The notes: generated by a model not told the origin, from the letters alone. 64,000 nucleotides of DNA from Treponema primitia ZAS-1 (GCF_000297095.1 NZ_AEEA01000019.1:62001-126000), one strand, 5' to 3'; positions 34,511-44,200 are shown, numbered from the stretch's first letter. A program made the numbers and translations.

Positions 34511-35044
34511 TTACTTAGGCAGGAATGCTACACTAACACCGGAATAATCGTTATCGATCTTGAGTTCATCTAATATTTGCGATACTTGACCCCGGTGATG
34601 GGTCCCATGAGCCGCCAACTGGGTGAGCAAAAAGAAAACGGGTACCGAATCAGGATTGCCCTTATACCAGTTGATTTTTACGGGGGCCTTCAGATCCGCA
34701 TCGGTTAGGGCTTTGGTAAAGTTGATATAGGCCTTATCGACCGTTTCAATATCGGCTCCCAGTTGTTTCCACTGGGCTTCGGAGAGAGACCCCTCGGGGA
34801 CGGAAACTGTTTGCAGGGCAGCCAGGGCCTTGAGCGCAGCATCATTATGGGCCACCGCATCTTTAAACATCCCCAGCAAGAAAGTGTTTCCTCCTAAGAT
34901 ATGCGTTACCAGACCCGAAAGGCTTTTATAGTAACTTCCCCGTTCCTGCTCCCGTTCCGCGTTAGAAAGCCCATTCAGGATGGAAAGGATCGCCTTATTC
35001 GCTTCTTGATTGTATTGAGCATTAATCACAAACAGTTCTTTCAT
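34511..35044 (-). CDS. DinB-family four-helix protein
   Basis: The product has 177 residues. The pattern YKSLSGLVTHILGGNTFLL, WYKGNPDSVPVFFLLTQLAAHGTHHRGQVSQIL places three metal-type His (in THIL, HGTHHRGQ; sequence split here) as in DinB/YfiT-like proteins, which bind a divalent metal and often have thiol-transferase or unknown activity. AGAGGT precedes the start. A TATACT on the same strand lies about 30 bases upstream of the ATG. Confidence 0.82.
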   Translation of the reverse strand: MKELFVINAQYNQEANKAILSILNGLSNAEREQERGSYYKSLSGLVTHILGGNTFLLGMFKDAVAHNDAALKALAALQTVSVPEGSLSEAQWKQLGADIETVDKAYINFTKALTDADLKAPVKINWYKGNPDSVPVFFLLTQLAAHGTHHRGQVSQILDELKIDNDYSGVSVAFLPK

Positions 35045-35266
35045 TGTTTACCTCTTGGCATTAGTATACTGAGATTGGATCCTTCATACAATAAGCTGGT
35101 TGGTTCTAAATATACTATACATTAGTGTAGTATTACTGGTACATAATCCTGAACTCATGATATCTGATCTTAATATAAACCAAATAAACCTGCTATTCCC
35201 GGGATCATATTTTGACAATTATTATGTACTATTATAGAATGATAATAACAACAGGATGGAGGAGCA

Positions 35267-35446
35267 GTGGAAAACAATCTTTTGAATAGGCCTTATCTTT
35301 TAACTTTGTTGATGGTCGGGCTTATAGCTATACTTGCGATTTTTTTACCTATCATTCATAGTCTTGTCGAGGGTTCTCCTTCCGGCAATTCATACGTTAT
35401 TGAAAGGGTCGAAGATACAGGCAGCAGTACGGATCAGTCAAAATAA
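35267..35446 (+). CDS. Small single-span membrane protein (59 residues)
   Basis: A GTG start is preceded by GGATGGAGGAG. The product has a short polar N-terminus (VENNLLNRPY), one hydrophobic helix (LLTLLMVGLIAILAIFLPII) and a polar tail ending STDQSK. It lies alone in a 416-base gap between leftward genes. No family is recognised. The strong ribosome site and clean membrane helix favour a real gene. Confidence 0.55.
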   Translation: MENNLLNRPYLLTLLMVGLIAILAIFLPIIHSLVEGSPSGNSYVIERVEDTGSSTDQSK

Positions 35447-35460
35447 CAGCAGGCAGGTTC

Positions 35461-38400
35461 CTATAATTTTTCCAGCCGTTCCTCTATCTCGGTGAAGCCC
35501 GATGTATTTATCTGATGCCGCAGCCATTCAACCAGATCCGCACCGGAATCATAGGAAAAACGTTCCAGGTCCTCTATGGCAGTATCTATACCGTCAATAT
35601 TCAGGGTTTTGCAGGCCTCAAGCAGCGCAGTTAGAGTTTCCTTATCGGGCTCGGGCTTCCGGGGTTTTGGGTTTTCCGTTTCCAGGCTCAGCAGCAGGGC
35701 GGATAGATCGGCGATTAGTTTTTCTGTTGCCTTTATAAAGGTATCGTTATTCTTCTGTACAAAGTCAAGGTCCCCGGCCTTCGACGCATGTTCCAGGGAT
35801 TCGGCCTGGGCGCCCGTAGTTTGGGCGCTTATGCCGTAACAGCTGCTCTTTATACCGTGTACCACAATCGCGTATGCCGGCAGGGTTTCCGGAGTATACA
35901 CCCGCAGTTGTTCCAGCAGGGATGGGGTATTGCTTGTCCAAGATTTAAGGACCTTGATATACGATTCATGATCGCCGCCGAAACGTTCCAGGCCGTTTTG
36001 TAAATCCAAACCTTCAATGACGGTGTTCCCTGGAATGAGCGGCCCTTCCTGTGTTTTATGTTCCTCCTCTCGGGGACGCACAACGGGCAATGCCGCTTCG
36101 AGATTTTTGTCCCGTACCCAATGGTTGATCACCTGGTCCAGGCGCATAATATCAATGGGCTTGGGAAGGAAGGCCTGGAATCCGTGGGCTAAAAACATTT
36201 CTTCATTTCCGGTGATAGCGTTTGCGGTAAGGGCGATGATGGGAATATTTTTTGCATACTCGGTACCGATTTCCTCGCGGATGATGCGTACTACTTCCAT
36301 ACCGTCCATTCCGGGCATCATGTGGTCCATAAAAATGGCATTGTACGTGATTTCCTTCTGGCGGATAAGATCAATGGCATCGGGACCGTTGGTGACACAG
36401 TCTATCTGCATACCATAGGGTTTCATCATTCCCTTGGCTACATCCAGGTTTGTTTGAACATCATCTACCACCAGTACCTTTGCATAGGGTAACTGAATCC
36501 GTATAATCTGGGAATTTTGCTTGCGCCGGTCATCAATAAATCTAAACCCCTTGAGTCGATCGGCAAGTTCCTTTCCAATGGGATTGTCCTCTATAAAATT
36601 CTGGCGCAGGCGTACCATGAAAGTACTCCCCTTGCCGTATTCGCTTTCCACCGAAATTGTTCCGTCCATCATCGTCACAATTTTTCTCGTGATGGAAAGA
36701 CCAAGGCCGGTTCCCTCAATGGAACGGTTGCTTTTGGTATCCACCTGATTGTAATCGGAGTAGAGTTTCTCTATGTCCTCCGGCTTTATACCAATACCGG
36801 TGTCGGAAACCCTGGAAATAATCCATACACTACCGCCGTCTTTTTCAGACGAAAGGTACCAGTCAACCCGGCCTTCCCTGGTGTATTTAAAGGCATTGCT
36901 CAGCAGATTGTTAAAGATCTGCTTGATCCGCAGTTCATCTCCAAAAAGTTTTTGGGGAATGTTTTCATCAAGGTGCAGTTCAAAGATGATGGGCTTATCG
37001 GCGATGCGCATAATATTGAGGGTGACCGTATCATTGATAAGGCTGGGAGTGTCATACACTACAGGAATTATTTCAAACTTTCCCGATTCTATTTTAGAGA
37101 TATCCAGCACATCATTGACCGTTCCCAGAAGGGTCATCCCGGCATTGTGGATCTTCTCCAGATTTTTTAAATTTTCACCGCCTAGTTCCTCTGACTCAAG
37201 GATCATTTCACTGAAACCGATTATGGCATTCAGGGGAGTCCGCATCTCATGGCTGGTATTGGCAAGGAAACGGCTCTTCGCTTCGTTGCTGGAAAGCGCC
37301 GCTTCCCTGGCCTGCACCAGATCTACGGTCATCTGGTTTCGCAGTATGGCATCGGCAATGAGAAGGCCCCCGGAGCGGAGGAGGTTTTCCTCATCGGTGG
37401 AGAATATCCGCTCCTTATGGCAGTCGTCGTAGACCACGAACCCCCAAAAATGCTCGTGAAAATAAATGGGGATGACCAGGATTGAAATGATCCCCTGAGG
37501 GGAAAGCTGGCCCCGTTCTGCATCAGAAAAGGTACGCACTATGCCATTGATGCACTGCCCTGCGGAAAGCTTTTCTTCCCAGCCGGGGATATTTTCACTG
37601 TAGGGGATATTTTTTGTAATTGCCTTACCCTGCTGCGGTTCTGCTCCCTCGGACCATTCGTAGAGCTGGGAACAGTATAATTTTCCGTTGACCGTGGAGT
37701 TTTCCCAGATACGCATACGATCAACCCCCACACAATGGGAAAACATATCCATACAAGTGTGAAGGGCCTCTACGAAACGATCCACATCGGACTGCAAGAG
37801 TACCGCTGCGGCATCGTTGGTGGTATGGAGAACCTTGGTCCGATATTCAAGGGTTTTAAGCATATTGTTGGCGGCAGCGTAGGGCTTTTCAATTATGCCG
37901 GAAGCGAAGAAGGCAGCTATAATACTCAGCAGGACGCTTATTATTCCTGTCATGATCATTCCGTTTGCCACATTGGTTAAGGCGCTTTCCCTAATGGGGG
38001 CAATTACCCCCAGGGTCCAGCCCGATACGGATCCCGATATCGGCCGGTACGCGCAGAGCCGCTCAACCCCATCCAGGAAAAATCTACGTACCCCTGTTTC
38101 CCCACGGATCATCAGGCTGACCATTTTTGCAATTTCCGTATAAGCGCTGTCGGTTTTTGCAAGCTCAATGAAGTTCCGGCGCTCCTGTACCCATTCGGCT
38201 CGTCTGTTGGCAAGAATATAGCCTTCTTGGTCATCAATAAAAATGTGGCCGGTTTGCCAGATGGTAAACGCTGAAAGCAGATCGTTAAAAAACATTCCCG
38301 GTACGGTGGCGGCGAGTACCCGATCCGTACCAATGGGTGCACAAACATAGAAAAATAAGTTGCCCTGGGAATCGTAACGGGTGGTACTGACGGAACTTAT

Positions 38401-38787
38401 TCCGCTAAAGGCCCGCTGCATATATTCACTGTTTATAAGCTCCACCGGGGCAGGGTCCGGACCGTAGGCTGCGATGATCCCTTCCCGGTTAAAAATAGTC
38501 AGGGAAGTGAATTCTCTCTGGGTATTGGCTTCTTCCTGCAGGATCTCTTCTAACTGGTCTTCGGGCGCATCAACCAAATATATTGTCACCCGTTCGGCAT
38601 TGGTTTTTAGGAGGTCTAGTTCGCCGGAAACCAGACGATCCGCAATTTCAGCAATTTTTGTCATATCAGTTTCAATAGAGCTGTTCAGGTGGGTCAGGAT
38701 AGAGATCATACCGGAACTGGTACCAAAGGCTACGATTATAATTGAGATACCGATGATGATACTCATAACTTTCAAGCGGATTGACAT
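35461..38787 (-). CDS. Hybrid sensor histidine kinase (Cache-GAF-HisKA-HATPase-REC-HPt)
   Basis: The product has 1108 residues. Order: membrane helix (KVMSIIIGISIIIVAFGTS), extracytoplasmic Cache-like sensor to about residue 275, second helix (IMTGIISVLLSIIAAFF), GAF domain (about 310-480), HisKA with His in NTSHEMRTPLN near 510, HATPase_c (GTGLGLSI), receiver with Asp in FMDHMMPGMDG near 820, and a C-terminal HPt domain with VHGIKSS near 975. This is a complete phosphorelay in one chain, with output passing to a separate response regulator. The start at 38787 follows AAAAGGGG; ten residues further upstream are possible. Confidence 0.92.
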   Translation of the reverse strand: MSIRLKVMSIIIGISIIIVAFGTSSGMISILTHLNSSIETDMTKIAEIADRLVSGELDLLKTNAERVTIYLVDAPEDQLEEILQEEANTQREFTSLTIFNREGIIAAYGPDPAPVELINSEYMQRAFSGISSVSTTRYDSQGNLFFYVCAPIGTDRVLAATVPGMFFNDLLSAFTIWQTGHIFIDDQEGYILANRRAEWVQERRNFIELAKTDSAYTEIAKMVSLMIRGETGVRRFFLDGVERLCAYRPISGSVSGWTLGVIAPIRESALTNVANGMIMTGIISVLLSIIAAFFASGIIEKPYAAANNMLKTLEYRTKVLHTTNDAAAVLLQSDVDRFVEALHTCMDMFSHCVGVDRMRIWENSTVNGKLYCSQLYEWSEGAEPQQGKAITKNIPYSENIPGWEEKLSAGQCINGIVRTFSDAERGQLSPQGIISILVIPIYFHEHFWGFVVYDDCHKERIFSTDEENLLRSGGLLIADAILRNQMTVDLVQAREAALSSNEAKSRFLANTSHEMRTPLNAIIGFSEMILESEELGGENLKNLEKIHNAGMTLLGTVNDVLDISKIESGKFEIIPVVYDTPSLINDTVTLNIMRIADKPIIFELHLDENIPQKLFGDELRIKQIFNNLLSNAFKYTREGRVDWYLSSEKDGGSVWIISRVSDTGIGIKPEDIEKLYSDYNQVDTKSNRSIEGTGLGLSITRKIVTMMDGTISVESEYGKGSTFMVRLRQNFIEDNPIGKELADRLKGFRFIDDRRKQNSQIIRIQLPYAKVLVVDDVQTNLDVAKGMMKPYGMQIDCVTNGPDAIDLIRQKEITYNAIFMDHMMPGMDGMEVVRIIREEIGTEYAKNIPIIALTANAITGNEEMFLAHGFQAFLPKPIDIMRLDQVINHWVRDKNLEAALPVVRPREEEHKTQEGPLIPGNTVIEGLDLQNGLERFGGDHESYIKVLKSWTSNTPSLLEQLRVYTPETLPAYAIVVHGIKSSCYGISAQTTGAQAESLEHASKAGDLDFVQKNNDTFIKATEKLIADLSALLLSLETENPKPRKPEPDKETLTALLEACKTLNIDGIDTAIEDLERFSYDSGADLVEWLRHQINTSGFTEIEERLEKL

Positions 38788-38826
38788 AGGGATACCCCTT
38801 TTAAAGTGAAAGTGCATTCTTTAATA

Positions 38827-39573
38827 TTATCGTACTATCGCTTCTGTGGCAGCCATTCCCTCATTGGTGTAGACCCGATTGTGGTTAAAGGGATCCAGGA
38901 TGCGCTGGCCGCGGTGGAAGAATACGTAGTGGTAGGTTCCCGGGGGCAGGGGGAGGGTAAGGGAATAGTAGCCCACCCGTGTTTCCCTTAGTTCATACAT
39001 AAAGGGGTCCCAGCCGTTAAAAGAGCCCCCTACGGTAACGCTCTCCCCGGAGGGCGCCTGGAAATTGAAGGTGAGGGTACCCGGGGGGCCGTCAAAGGCG
39101 GTGGGGACCTTCTGAATTTCCGGCATCGCTATCATCGAACGGACTATGCCGGACTTCTGATCTATCCGGTATTGGGGGTTCAGAGGGTCGGTGGTCCACA
39201 GGCCGTCGATAACCAGACGGTATTCCAGTTCCCGGATCTCCGGTGGTACTGTATAGACATGGAAGAGTATCCCCGAATCCCGGTATTGATCCTCGATATT
39301 CTTGCTTTTTGCTTCCTGTGGGGTCAATTCATCCTTGGCCTTCAATAGTTTTTGAAACCAATAGACCCGGGAAAAGCCCTCGTGGGCAAAGGCAATCCCC
39401 ACCCGGCGATGGGTGGAGGGGGAGGTAAAAATTACCCCATCATCAAAAATTTCCGGCGCCCCGGGAGCCGGAATGGTCAGGAGATGGTTGATAAATTGGT
39501 AAGATTCTGTATCAATGGCTTCTATATTGCCGATAATCACAACAAGGAGCATCAGAATTATATTCTTTTTCAT
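38827..39573 (-). CDS. Exported protein with glycogen-binding (CBM48/AMPK-like) domain
   Basis: The product has 248 residues. A signal peptide (MKKNIILMLLVVIIGNIEA) precedes two early-set beta domains: EYRLVIDGLWTTDPLNP in the first half, and GTLTFNFQAPSGESVTVGGSFNGWDPF...GTYHYVFFHRGQRILDPFNHN in the second (the W-D and Y-H-Y positions are typical of CBM48/isoamylase N-domains). It has no catalytic domain. It may bind an alpha-glucan in the periplasm. A start site AAGG lies near the ATG. Confidence 0.75.
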   Translation of the reverse strand: MKKNIILMLLVVIIGNIEAIDTESYQFINHLLTIPAPGAPEIFDDGVIFTSPSTHRRVGIAFAHEGFSRVYWFQKLLKAKDELTPQEAKSKNIEDQYRDSGILFHVYTVPPEIRELEYRLVIDGLWTTDPLNPQYRIDQKSGIVRSMIAMPEIQKVPTAFDGPPGTLTFNFQAPSGESVTVGGSFNGWDPFMYELRETRVGYYSLTLPLPPGTYHYVFFHRGQRILDPFNHNRVYTNEGMAATEAIVR

Positions 39574-39652
39574 ACCTTATTTACAATTATCGGCTGATGT
39601 TTCAATATCTTAATAAGAGGGGAACCACGGGCCTATGGTCCGGTGATTGTGC

Positions 39653-40618
39653 ATGCCGTCATTAGAGCAACTGAGAAATTTTAAAGCCTCTTTTGGCAAT
39701 ATCGCCGATGAAGCCATGGTTCTATCCCAGTTGGAACTTCCCCTGGACGATCTGCCCCTCCCAAACGCCGAACCGGTTGCTCCTCCGCCTCCGCCTCCCA
39801 GGGCGCCTTCATCTCCTGCAGAGCCGGACGAGGAAACGAGCTTCGATGCAGTTCCCGGAGATGACCTTACCGGTGCGGATGAACTTTTAGCCGAACCGGA
39901 TGCCAATACCCCCCCTGTTCCCGATCTATCCATCCCTGAACCGCCTCCCCGATCCGCTGCTCCTACTCCTAGAACCCCCGCTCCTGCGGCTCCTATTCCG
40001 AGGGCTCCCGCTCCCGCCGCTCCTGTTCCGGGGACTCCTGCTCCTCCAGCTGCGGCTCCTCCCCCGAGGGCTCCTGCCCCTCCCGCTCCTGCGGCGGCGC
40101 CCTTTGAGGTACCGGGGCTTGGCTTTAATTTTGCCGATCTGCTGGGCGGCGGTTCCGCTAACCTACCCCCTCCTCCGGCCGTTGAAACCGCCATAGAAGA
40201 GGCTCTTTCCACAACCCTACCCGAAGAAACAGAACCGGAGTCCGATATTTCCGATGTCGGCTTCGACGAAGCCCTTTCCGACCTTGGCGTCGAAACCACT
40301 GCCCCCGGGGAAGAGGATATCGGCTTTGATGATGAATTTGCCGACCTTGGTGATATTCCCACCGAAACTGCAGAACCGCCGCCCGTGGGGGAATCCGCCC
40401 CGGACGATATCGACCTGAACGCCGCCTTCGATGAGACTGGGGATGATGATCCCTTCTCAGACCTTGGCGATACCGCTACGGACTTGCCCGAAATAGACGA
40501 TCTCGATCTATCCGCCGGTTTTCCCGATTTTGACGATGGCGCAGCAGTTTCCAGCGAAGAGGCCGGTACCGATGAAGCCGGCGACGCACCCTTCCCGGAC
40601 CTTGGCGATACCGTTTAG
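39653..40618 (+). CDS. N-terminal part of a large acidic/proline-rich TPR membrane protein (frame-split gene)
   Basis: The product has 321 residues up to a TAG. The first 35 residues (MPSLEQLRNFKASFGNIADE) form a helix; then come a Pro/Ala-rich linker (PAPAAPIPRAPAPAAPVPG) and repeated acidic units such as FSDLGDTATDLPE and LSAGFPDFDD. The same kind of unit continues immediately in the next frame (LPGEGELNLDAEFPDF). Comparing GATACCGCTACGGACTTG (40467-40484) with GATACCGTTTAGATTTG (40607-40623) shows one base missing at 40614-40618. So this and the next entry are one gene with a -1 shift or a sequencing error. The start is uncertain: TTG at 39647 is also possible and no good ribosome site is seen. 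Confidence 0.7.
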   Translation: MPSLEQLRNFKASFGNIADEAMVLSQLELPLDDLPLPNAEPVAPPPPPPRAPSSPAEPDEETSFDAVPGDDLTGADELLAEPDANTPPVPDLSIPEPPPRSAAPTPRTPAPAAPIPRAPAPAAPVPGTPAPPAAAPPPRAPAPPAPAAAPFEVPGLGFNFADLLGGGSANLPPPPAVETAIEEALSTTLPEETEPESDISDVGFDEALSDLGVETTAPGEEDIGFDDEFADLGDIPTETAEPPPVGESAPDDIDLNAAFDETGDDDPFSDLGDTATDLPEIDDLDLSAGFPDFDDGAAVSSEEAGTDEAGDAPFPDLGDTV

Positions 40619-40620
40619 AT

Positions 40621-43299
40621 TTGCCCGGTGAGGGTGAGCTTAACCTGGACGCAGAATTCCCCGATTTTGGCGGCGATGCAGCCGTTTCCGGAGAAGAGGT
40701 CGCCGCAGCGGACGTACCCGACACAGACGAATTAGCTCTGGACGCCGATTTCCCCGGCTTTGAATCCTCAACTGAATCGCAAAGCGCTTCCGGTGAGGCC
40801 GGTGACGAGGTTGGGGATGATTTCGGCGCCATGAATGGTTTATTGGATGGGCTTACCGACGATATTGAGACAGGACAGGCCGAGGAGCCCACTACCGAAG
40901 CGGACTTTGGGGATGCTTTCCCCGATATGGTGGATATGAACCCGGAAGAAGGCGGGGAAGCCGAAGGGGAGTTCCCGGATCCGGATATTGGCCTTGATTT
41001 GTCGCAGGAGGGTGATGCCGGCATCGATCCCTTTGACGGTTTCAGCCCTGATGGCGGAGAAGCCGGTCTTAGCAGCGATGAGGGAAAGGATACCGGACCG
41101 GGTAGTTCCGACATGGATAATTTTACCCTGCCCGGTATTGATGATTTATTCGGCGGTAATGCTCCCAAAATTGCCGGCATGGAAACAGGCGCCGCTGCCG
41201 GCGGACCAATATCCCCTGCAGAAGAGGTGGTTGAGGAAATCCGTTTAAGCGAGGGCGATTTTGACCGGCTTCGGAACACCCTCTCCGGCTACCCCTTGAA
41301 TTTACGGATCGCCATTGAGGAAATAATCGCCGAACAGGCTATCGCGCCGAATCTCATGTCCTCCCTGATTAAGCTGCTGGTTCGGAGCGGGTCCGCTAAG
41401 GAAGCCTCTTCCCTGGCAGCAAAAATTCTGGGTAAACCGGTTCCCATTCCCAAGGGATTTGAGAAGAAAACCGGTGAAGAACTGGAGGCGGAACAGGCCA
41501 GCTTCCCTTATATTTTTGTCCATAAGTTTCTGCCGGTACTGCGGCTTTTCCTGGTTATTGCCATGTTGGCAGCTTCCCTGTTCTATCTGGGCTATGAATT
41601 TATCTATACCCCGGTACACGCAAATTCGATATACAAGCAGGGGTATGAACTTATCCCCACCGGGAGTTATGCCCAGGCAAACGAGCGGTTCAACCGCGCT
41701 TTCCAGCTCCACCGTCAGCAGGACTGGTTCTACAAGTACGCCGAAGCGTTCAGGGATGAGCGACAGTATATCTACGCGGAGGAAAAGTACGATCAGCTTC
41801 TGACCCATTATCCCAAGGATAAAAAAGGCGCCCTGGATTATGCCGACATGGAAACCAATTACCTGCGGAACTACGCCAAGGCGGATCGAATTATCCGCTT
41901 AAATGTTCTGGAGTATTCTATTGATGATAGGGAAGGGCTCCTGGCCCTGGGTGATAACAACCTGCTTTGGGGAGAGATCGATCCTTCCCGTTATGAAGAG
42001 GCCCGCAGTGCCTACGCCAGGCTTTTGGAACGGTACGGATGGCAGGATCCCATAGTTGAACGGATGCTGAGGTATTTCATTCGGGTTGACAACCTGGGGG
42101 AAGTTCTCCCGTTACAGCAGTACTTTATGTCGGATCCCAAGAAACGGAAAATTTCCGCGTTTACCCTTGCTGAATTGGGCGGATACCTTTTGGATAAACG
42201 GTTTGAGGAAGTCCGGGGCGTTCCGGACGAGCATATCGGTCAGATTGGGAATATCCGGGATGTACTGATCCAGGCGGTACAGTCCGACCCGCGTTTACCC
42301 GAAGCCCATTATCATCTAGCCCGGTACTATGACCATTTCGGCAACAGCCTGGAAGAACGGCAGACCCTGGAAATAGCCGCCCGGGCCTTTGACATCGCCC
42401 CGCAGGAATCTACCCAGCGTACCCGGTACCGCCTGAACACCCAGCGGCGTCTGGGGGAGATGCTTATCAACAGCCGGGAATTTTTCTCCGCCGAAGAACA
42501 GCTCATCAAGGGTATTGATATCTATGAAGATGCCCTGGACCGGCGTTTCCTTACCCGTTCCCCCGAATTCGGCCAGCTCTACTCGGATCTGGGAGATCTG
42601 GAGTACTTTACCAAGTCGGGGAATATGCCCCAGGCCTTGGAGTACTACCTATTGGCCGAGCTAAATGGCTGGGCCCCCCCGGAGATACAGTACCGTATGG
42701 GATCTGCCTATTATCAGCAGGGGCAATGGGCGCCGGCCTTAGACCGGTTCTTCGCAGTTTCGTCAACGCAGGCTCCGAACCGCCGGCTCCTCAATGCCCT
42801 GGGAAATGTCTCCTATATGCGCGGCGACTATTTCCACGCCCAGGGCTACTATAACCGCCTCCTGGACCTGCTGGACACCGAACGCGCCCGTTTCCCCATG
42901 CTCATGCCCAATGACCGGCCTGAACACCTGGAACTGGCGGAACGGATGATGGTGGTGCGGAACAACCTGGCAGTAACCCTGGAAGCCCTAACCAAGGCCA
43001 CGGGCAACCGGAATTACCGTTCCCGCGCCCTGGGCCTCTACACCGAATCCGCCCGCGCCTGGGACTCCCTTACCCGCAACCCCGACACCATGCTCCGCGC
43101 CGGCGCCGGGGATCTTTCCACCCCCGGGATGAATCTGGCTTTCCTCAACTCCCGGAACACCCTCTATCCCGAACCGGATTACGAACCCCAGCTCTACATC
43201 CAGATCGACAAGGACATGCTGGAACCCTCCGCCTGGGAGGACCTGGTCCCCCAGGATTTCCGGCTCACCGACGTGATTGAACCCTACCGGCCGCGGTAA
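40621..43299 (+). CDS. TPR-containing single-span membrane protein, main part of frame-split gene (possible flagellar collar protein)
   Basis: It encodes about 892 residues after the shift. Residues 1-200 are acidic repeats (LDAEFPDF, LDADFPGF), followed by a conserved helical region (LSEGDFDRLRNTLSGYPLNL), one membrane helix near 305-327 (LRLFLVIAMLAASLFYLGYE) and a long extracytoplasmic TPR array (YAQANERFNRAFQLHRQQ, ALEYYLLAELNGW, YFHAQGYYNRLLD). This layout resembles the spirochaete periplasmic flagellar collar protein FlcA (Borrelia BB0326), which helps assemble the stator; that identity is a guess from architecture. Independent initiation at TTG 40621 is unlikely because no ribosome site precedes it. 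Confidence 0.75.
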   Translation: MPGEGELNLDAEFPDFGGDAAVSGEEVAAADVPDTDELALDADFPGFESSTESQSASGEAGDEVGDDFGAMNGLLDGLTDDIETGQAEEPTTEADFGDAFPDMVDMNPEEGGEAEGEFPDPDIGLDLSQEGDAGIDPFDGFSPDGGEAGLSSDEGKDTGPGSSDMDNFTLPGIDDLFGGNAPKIAGMETGAAAGGPISPAEEVVEEIRLSEGDFDRLRNTLSGYPLNLRIAIEEIIAEQAIAPNLMSSLIKLLVRSGSAKEASSLAAKILGKPVPIPKGFEKKTGEELEAEQASFPYIFVHKFLPVLRLFLVIAMLAASLFYLGYEFIYTPVHANSIYKQGYELIPTGSYAQANERFNRAFQLHRQQDWFYKYAEAFRDERQYIYAEEKYDQLLTHYPKDKKGALDYADMETNYLRNYAKADRIIRLNVLEYSIDDREGLLALGDNNLLWGEIDPSRYEEARSAYARLLERYGWQDPIVERMLRYFIRVDNLGEVLPLQQYFMSDPKKRKISAFTLAELGGYLLDKRFEEVRGVPDEHIGQIGNIRDVLIQAVQSDPRLPEAHYHLARYYDHFGNSLEERQTLEIAARAFDIAPQESTQRTRYRLNTQRRLGEMLINSREFFSAEEQLIKGIDIYEDALDRRFLTRSPEFGQLYSDLGDLEYFTKSGNMPQALEYYLLAELNGWAPPEIQYRMGSAYYQQGQWAPALDRFFAVSSTQAPNRRLLNALGNVSYMRGDYFHAQGYYNRLLDLLDTERARFPMLMPNDRPEHLELAERMMVVRNNLAVTLEALTKATGNRNYRSRALGLYTESARAWDSLTRNPDTMLRAGAGDLSTPGMNLAFLNSRNTLYPEPDYEPQLYIQIDKDMLEPSAWEDLVPQDFRLTDVIEPYRPR

Positions 43300-43325
43300 A
43301 AGGCGTATGCACCATGTGCCGCGCG

Positions 43326-43355
43326 TTGACATACGGGGAACCATGATGATAAAAT
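43326..43355 (+). promoter_or_regulatory. Promoter of tRNA-Val
   Basis: TTGACA (43326-43331) and TAAAAT (43350-43355) with 18 bases between. A short GCGG/CCGC inverted repeat lies between the start point and the tRNA. Confidence 0.6.
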
Positions 43356-43384
43356 ACGAAAATCGCGGATAGATACCGCTTTTT

Positions 43385-43456
43385 GGGCGATTAACTCAGT
43401 GGGAGAGTGCTACCTTCACACGGTAGAAGTCACTAGTTCAAATCTAGTATCGCCCA
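43385..43456 (+). tRNA. tRNA-Val (anticodon CAC)
   Basis: Acceptor GGGCGAT/ATCGCCC with discriminator A; D-arm ACTC...GAGT; anticodon stem CTACC/GGTAG with loop TTCACAC (anticodon CAC); T-arm CTAG/CTAG with loop TTCAAAT. CCA is not encoded. It marks the left edge of an AT-rich accessory island. Confidence 0.92.
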
Positions 43457-43607
43457 TATCGTAAGTGATTGTATAACAATGAATTAGGCTGATCGATTAA
43501 CGGAAACCATATCACGCTAAAGCCCCGAGATACACAGCAAGGTACATTGGGTATCCCCGCAACGGGGCGCGGTGCGGGCTATGTGGGAATATTAGGGGGC
43601 AAAATAT

Positions 43608-43799
43608 ATGGCTAAAAAAACGGCAGCAGTTGTTATTGATGATACGCTCCCCTTTGATTTTAACAAGAGCCTTGAGGAAAACATGAAGATGATGCGAAAG
43701 CACATGATAAAAAGCGGAGTCCCGGCAAAAGAGGCTGACGAACTGATTGAATCATTGCGTAAGAAATACCGCCCGGATGAGAAACCGGAGAAAAAATAA
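43608..43799 (+). CDS. Small charged protein (63 residues), unknown
   Basis: AGGGGGC precedes the ATG. The sequence starts MAKKTAAVVIDDTLPFDFNK and ends in a Lys/Glu-rich helix (ESLRKKYRPDEKPEKK), with an amphipathic Met/Lys helix between (ENMKMMRKHMIKSGVPAKEA). No family is recognised. It lies between tRNA-Val and its duplicated 3-prime fragment, so it may belong to a small integrated element. Confidence 0.5.
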   Translation: MAKKTAAVVIDDTLPFDFNKSLEENMKMMRKHMIKSGVPAKEADELIESLRKKYRPDEKPEKK

Positions 43800-44074
43800 A
43801 CCTCGGACATATCAGGAAGGTTCCGGTGTGTATGTACACCAGAGGGCGACGGGCTTTGAATCTCACGGCCTCGCTAATTTGGAAAAAAGCTCCCGAGGCT
43901 ACAAAGCCGCCTCGGGAAGTGGCAGGCGCCCAGGGTGACGTTTCCATCTCGCCCCCGGCAATATCAAGTATATAAACATAATGGTGGTCTTGTCACCACC
44001 ACTGGATGCCTCCCTGGGGAAATCCTCGCTCTTTACACTATAATACAGCGTGATAAAGATATGGGACCCTTTTC
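43800..44074. other. Non-coding stretch with two strong hairpins
   Basis: TCCCGAGGC at 43891-43899 pairs perfectly with 43909-43917 over a nine-base loop. TGGTGGT at 43982-43988 pairs with ACCACCA at 43995-44001 over six bases. No convincing gene is seen; a 63-codon frame at 43747-43938 lacks a ribosome site and overlaps the gene before it. Confidence 0.5.
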
Positions 44075-44129
44075 CACGGTAGAAGTCACTTCACAAACCA
44101 TGTTTGTGGTTCAAATCCAGAATCGCCCA
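44075..44129 (+). repeat. Duplicated 3-prime half of tRNA-Val with hairpin insertion
   Basis: CACGGTAGAAGTCACT (44075-44090) is identical to 43419-43434 in tRNA-Val, and the T-loop/acceptor end (TTCAAATC.., ATCGCCCA) is also repeated. Between them is an insert with a perfect CACAAAC/GTTTGTG hairpin (44092-44108). The 5-prime half is absent, so this is not a working tRNA. Such 3-prime fragments are what tRNA-targeting integrases leave behind. Confidence 0.75.
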
Positions 44130-44200
44130 GTACTTAATTGTTTACAATATTATAGAATAATACTGAAAATTATGGTATGATTCCCCCAAAGAGGAGTTAG

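Noticed and set aside
39610..41279. Leftward Ser/Gly/Ala-rich frames
   Set aside because: Low-complexity antisense of the proline/acid-rich repeats in the TPR protein gene.
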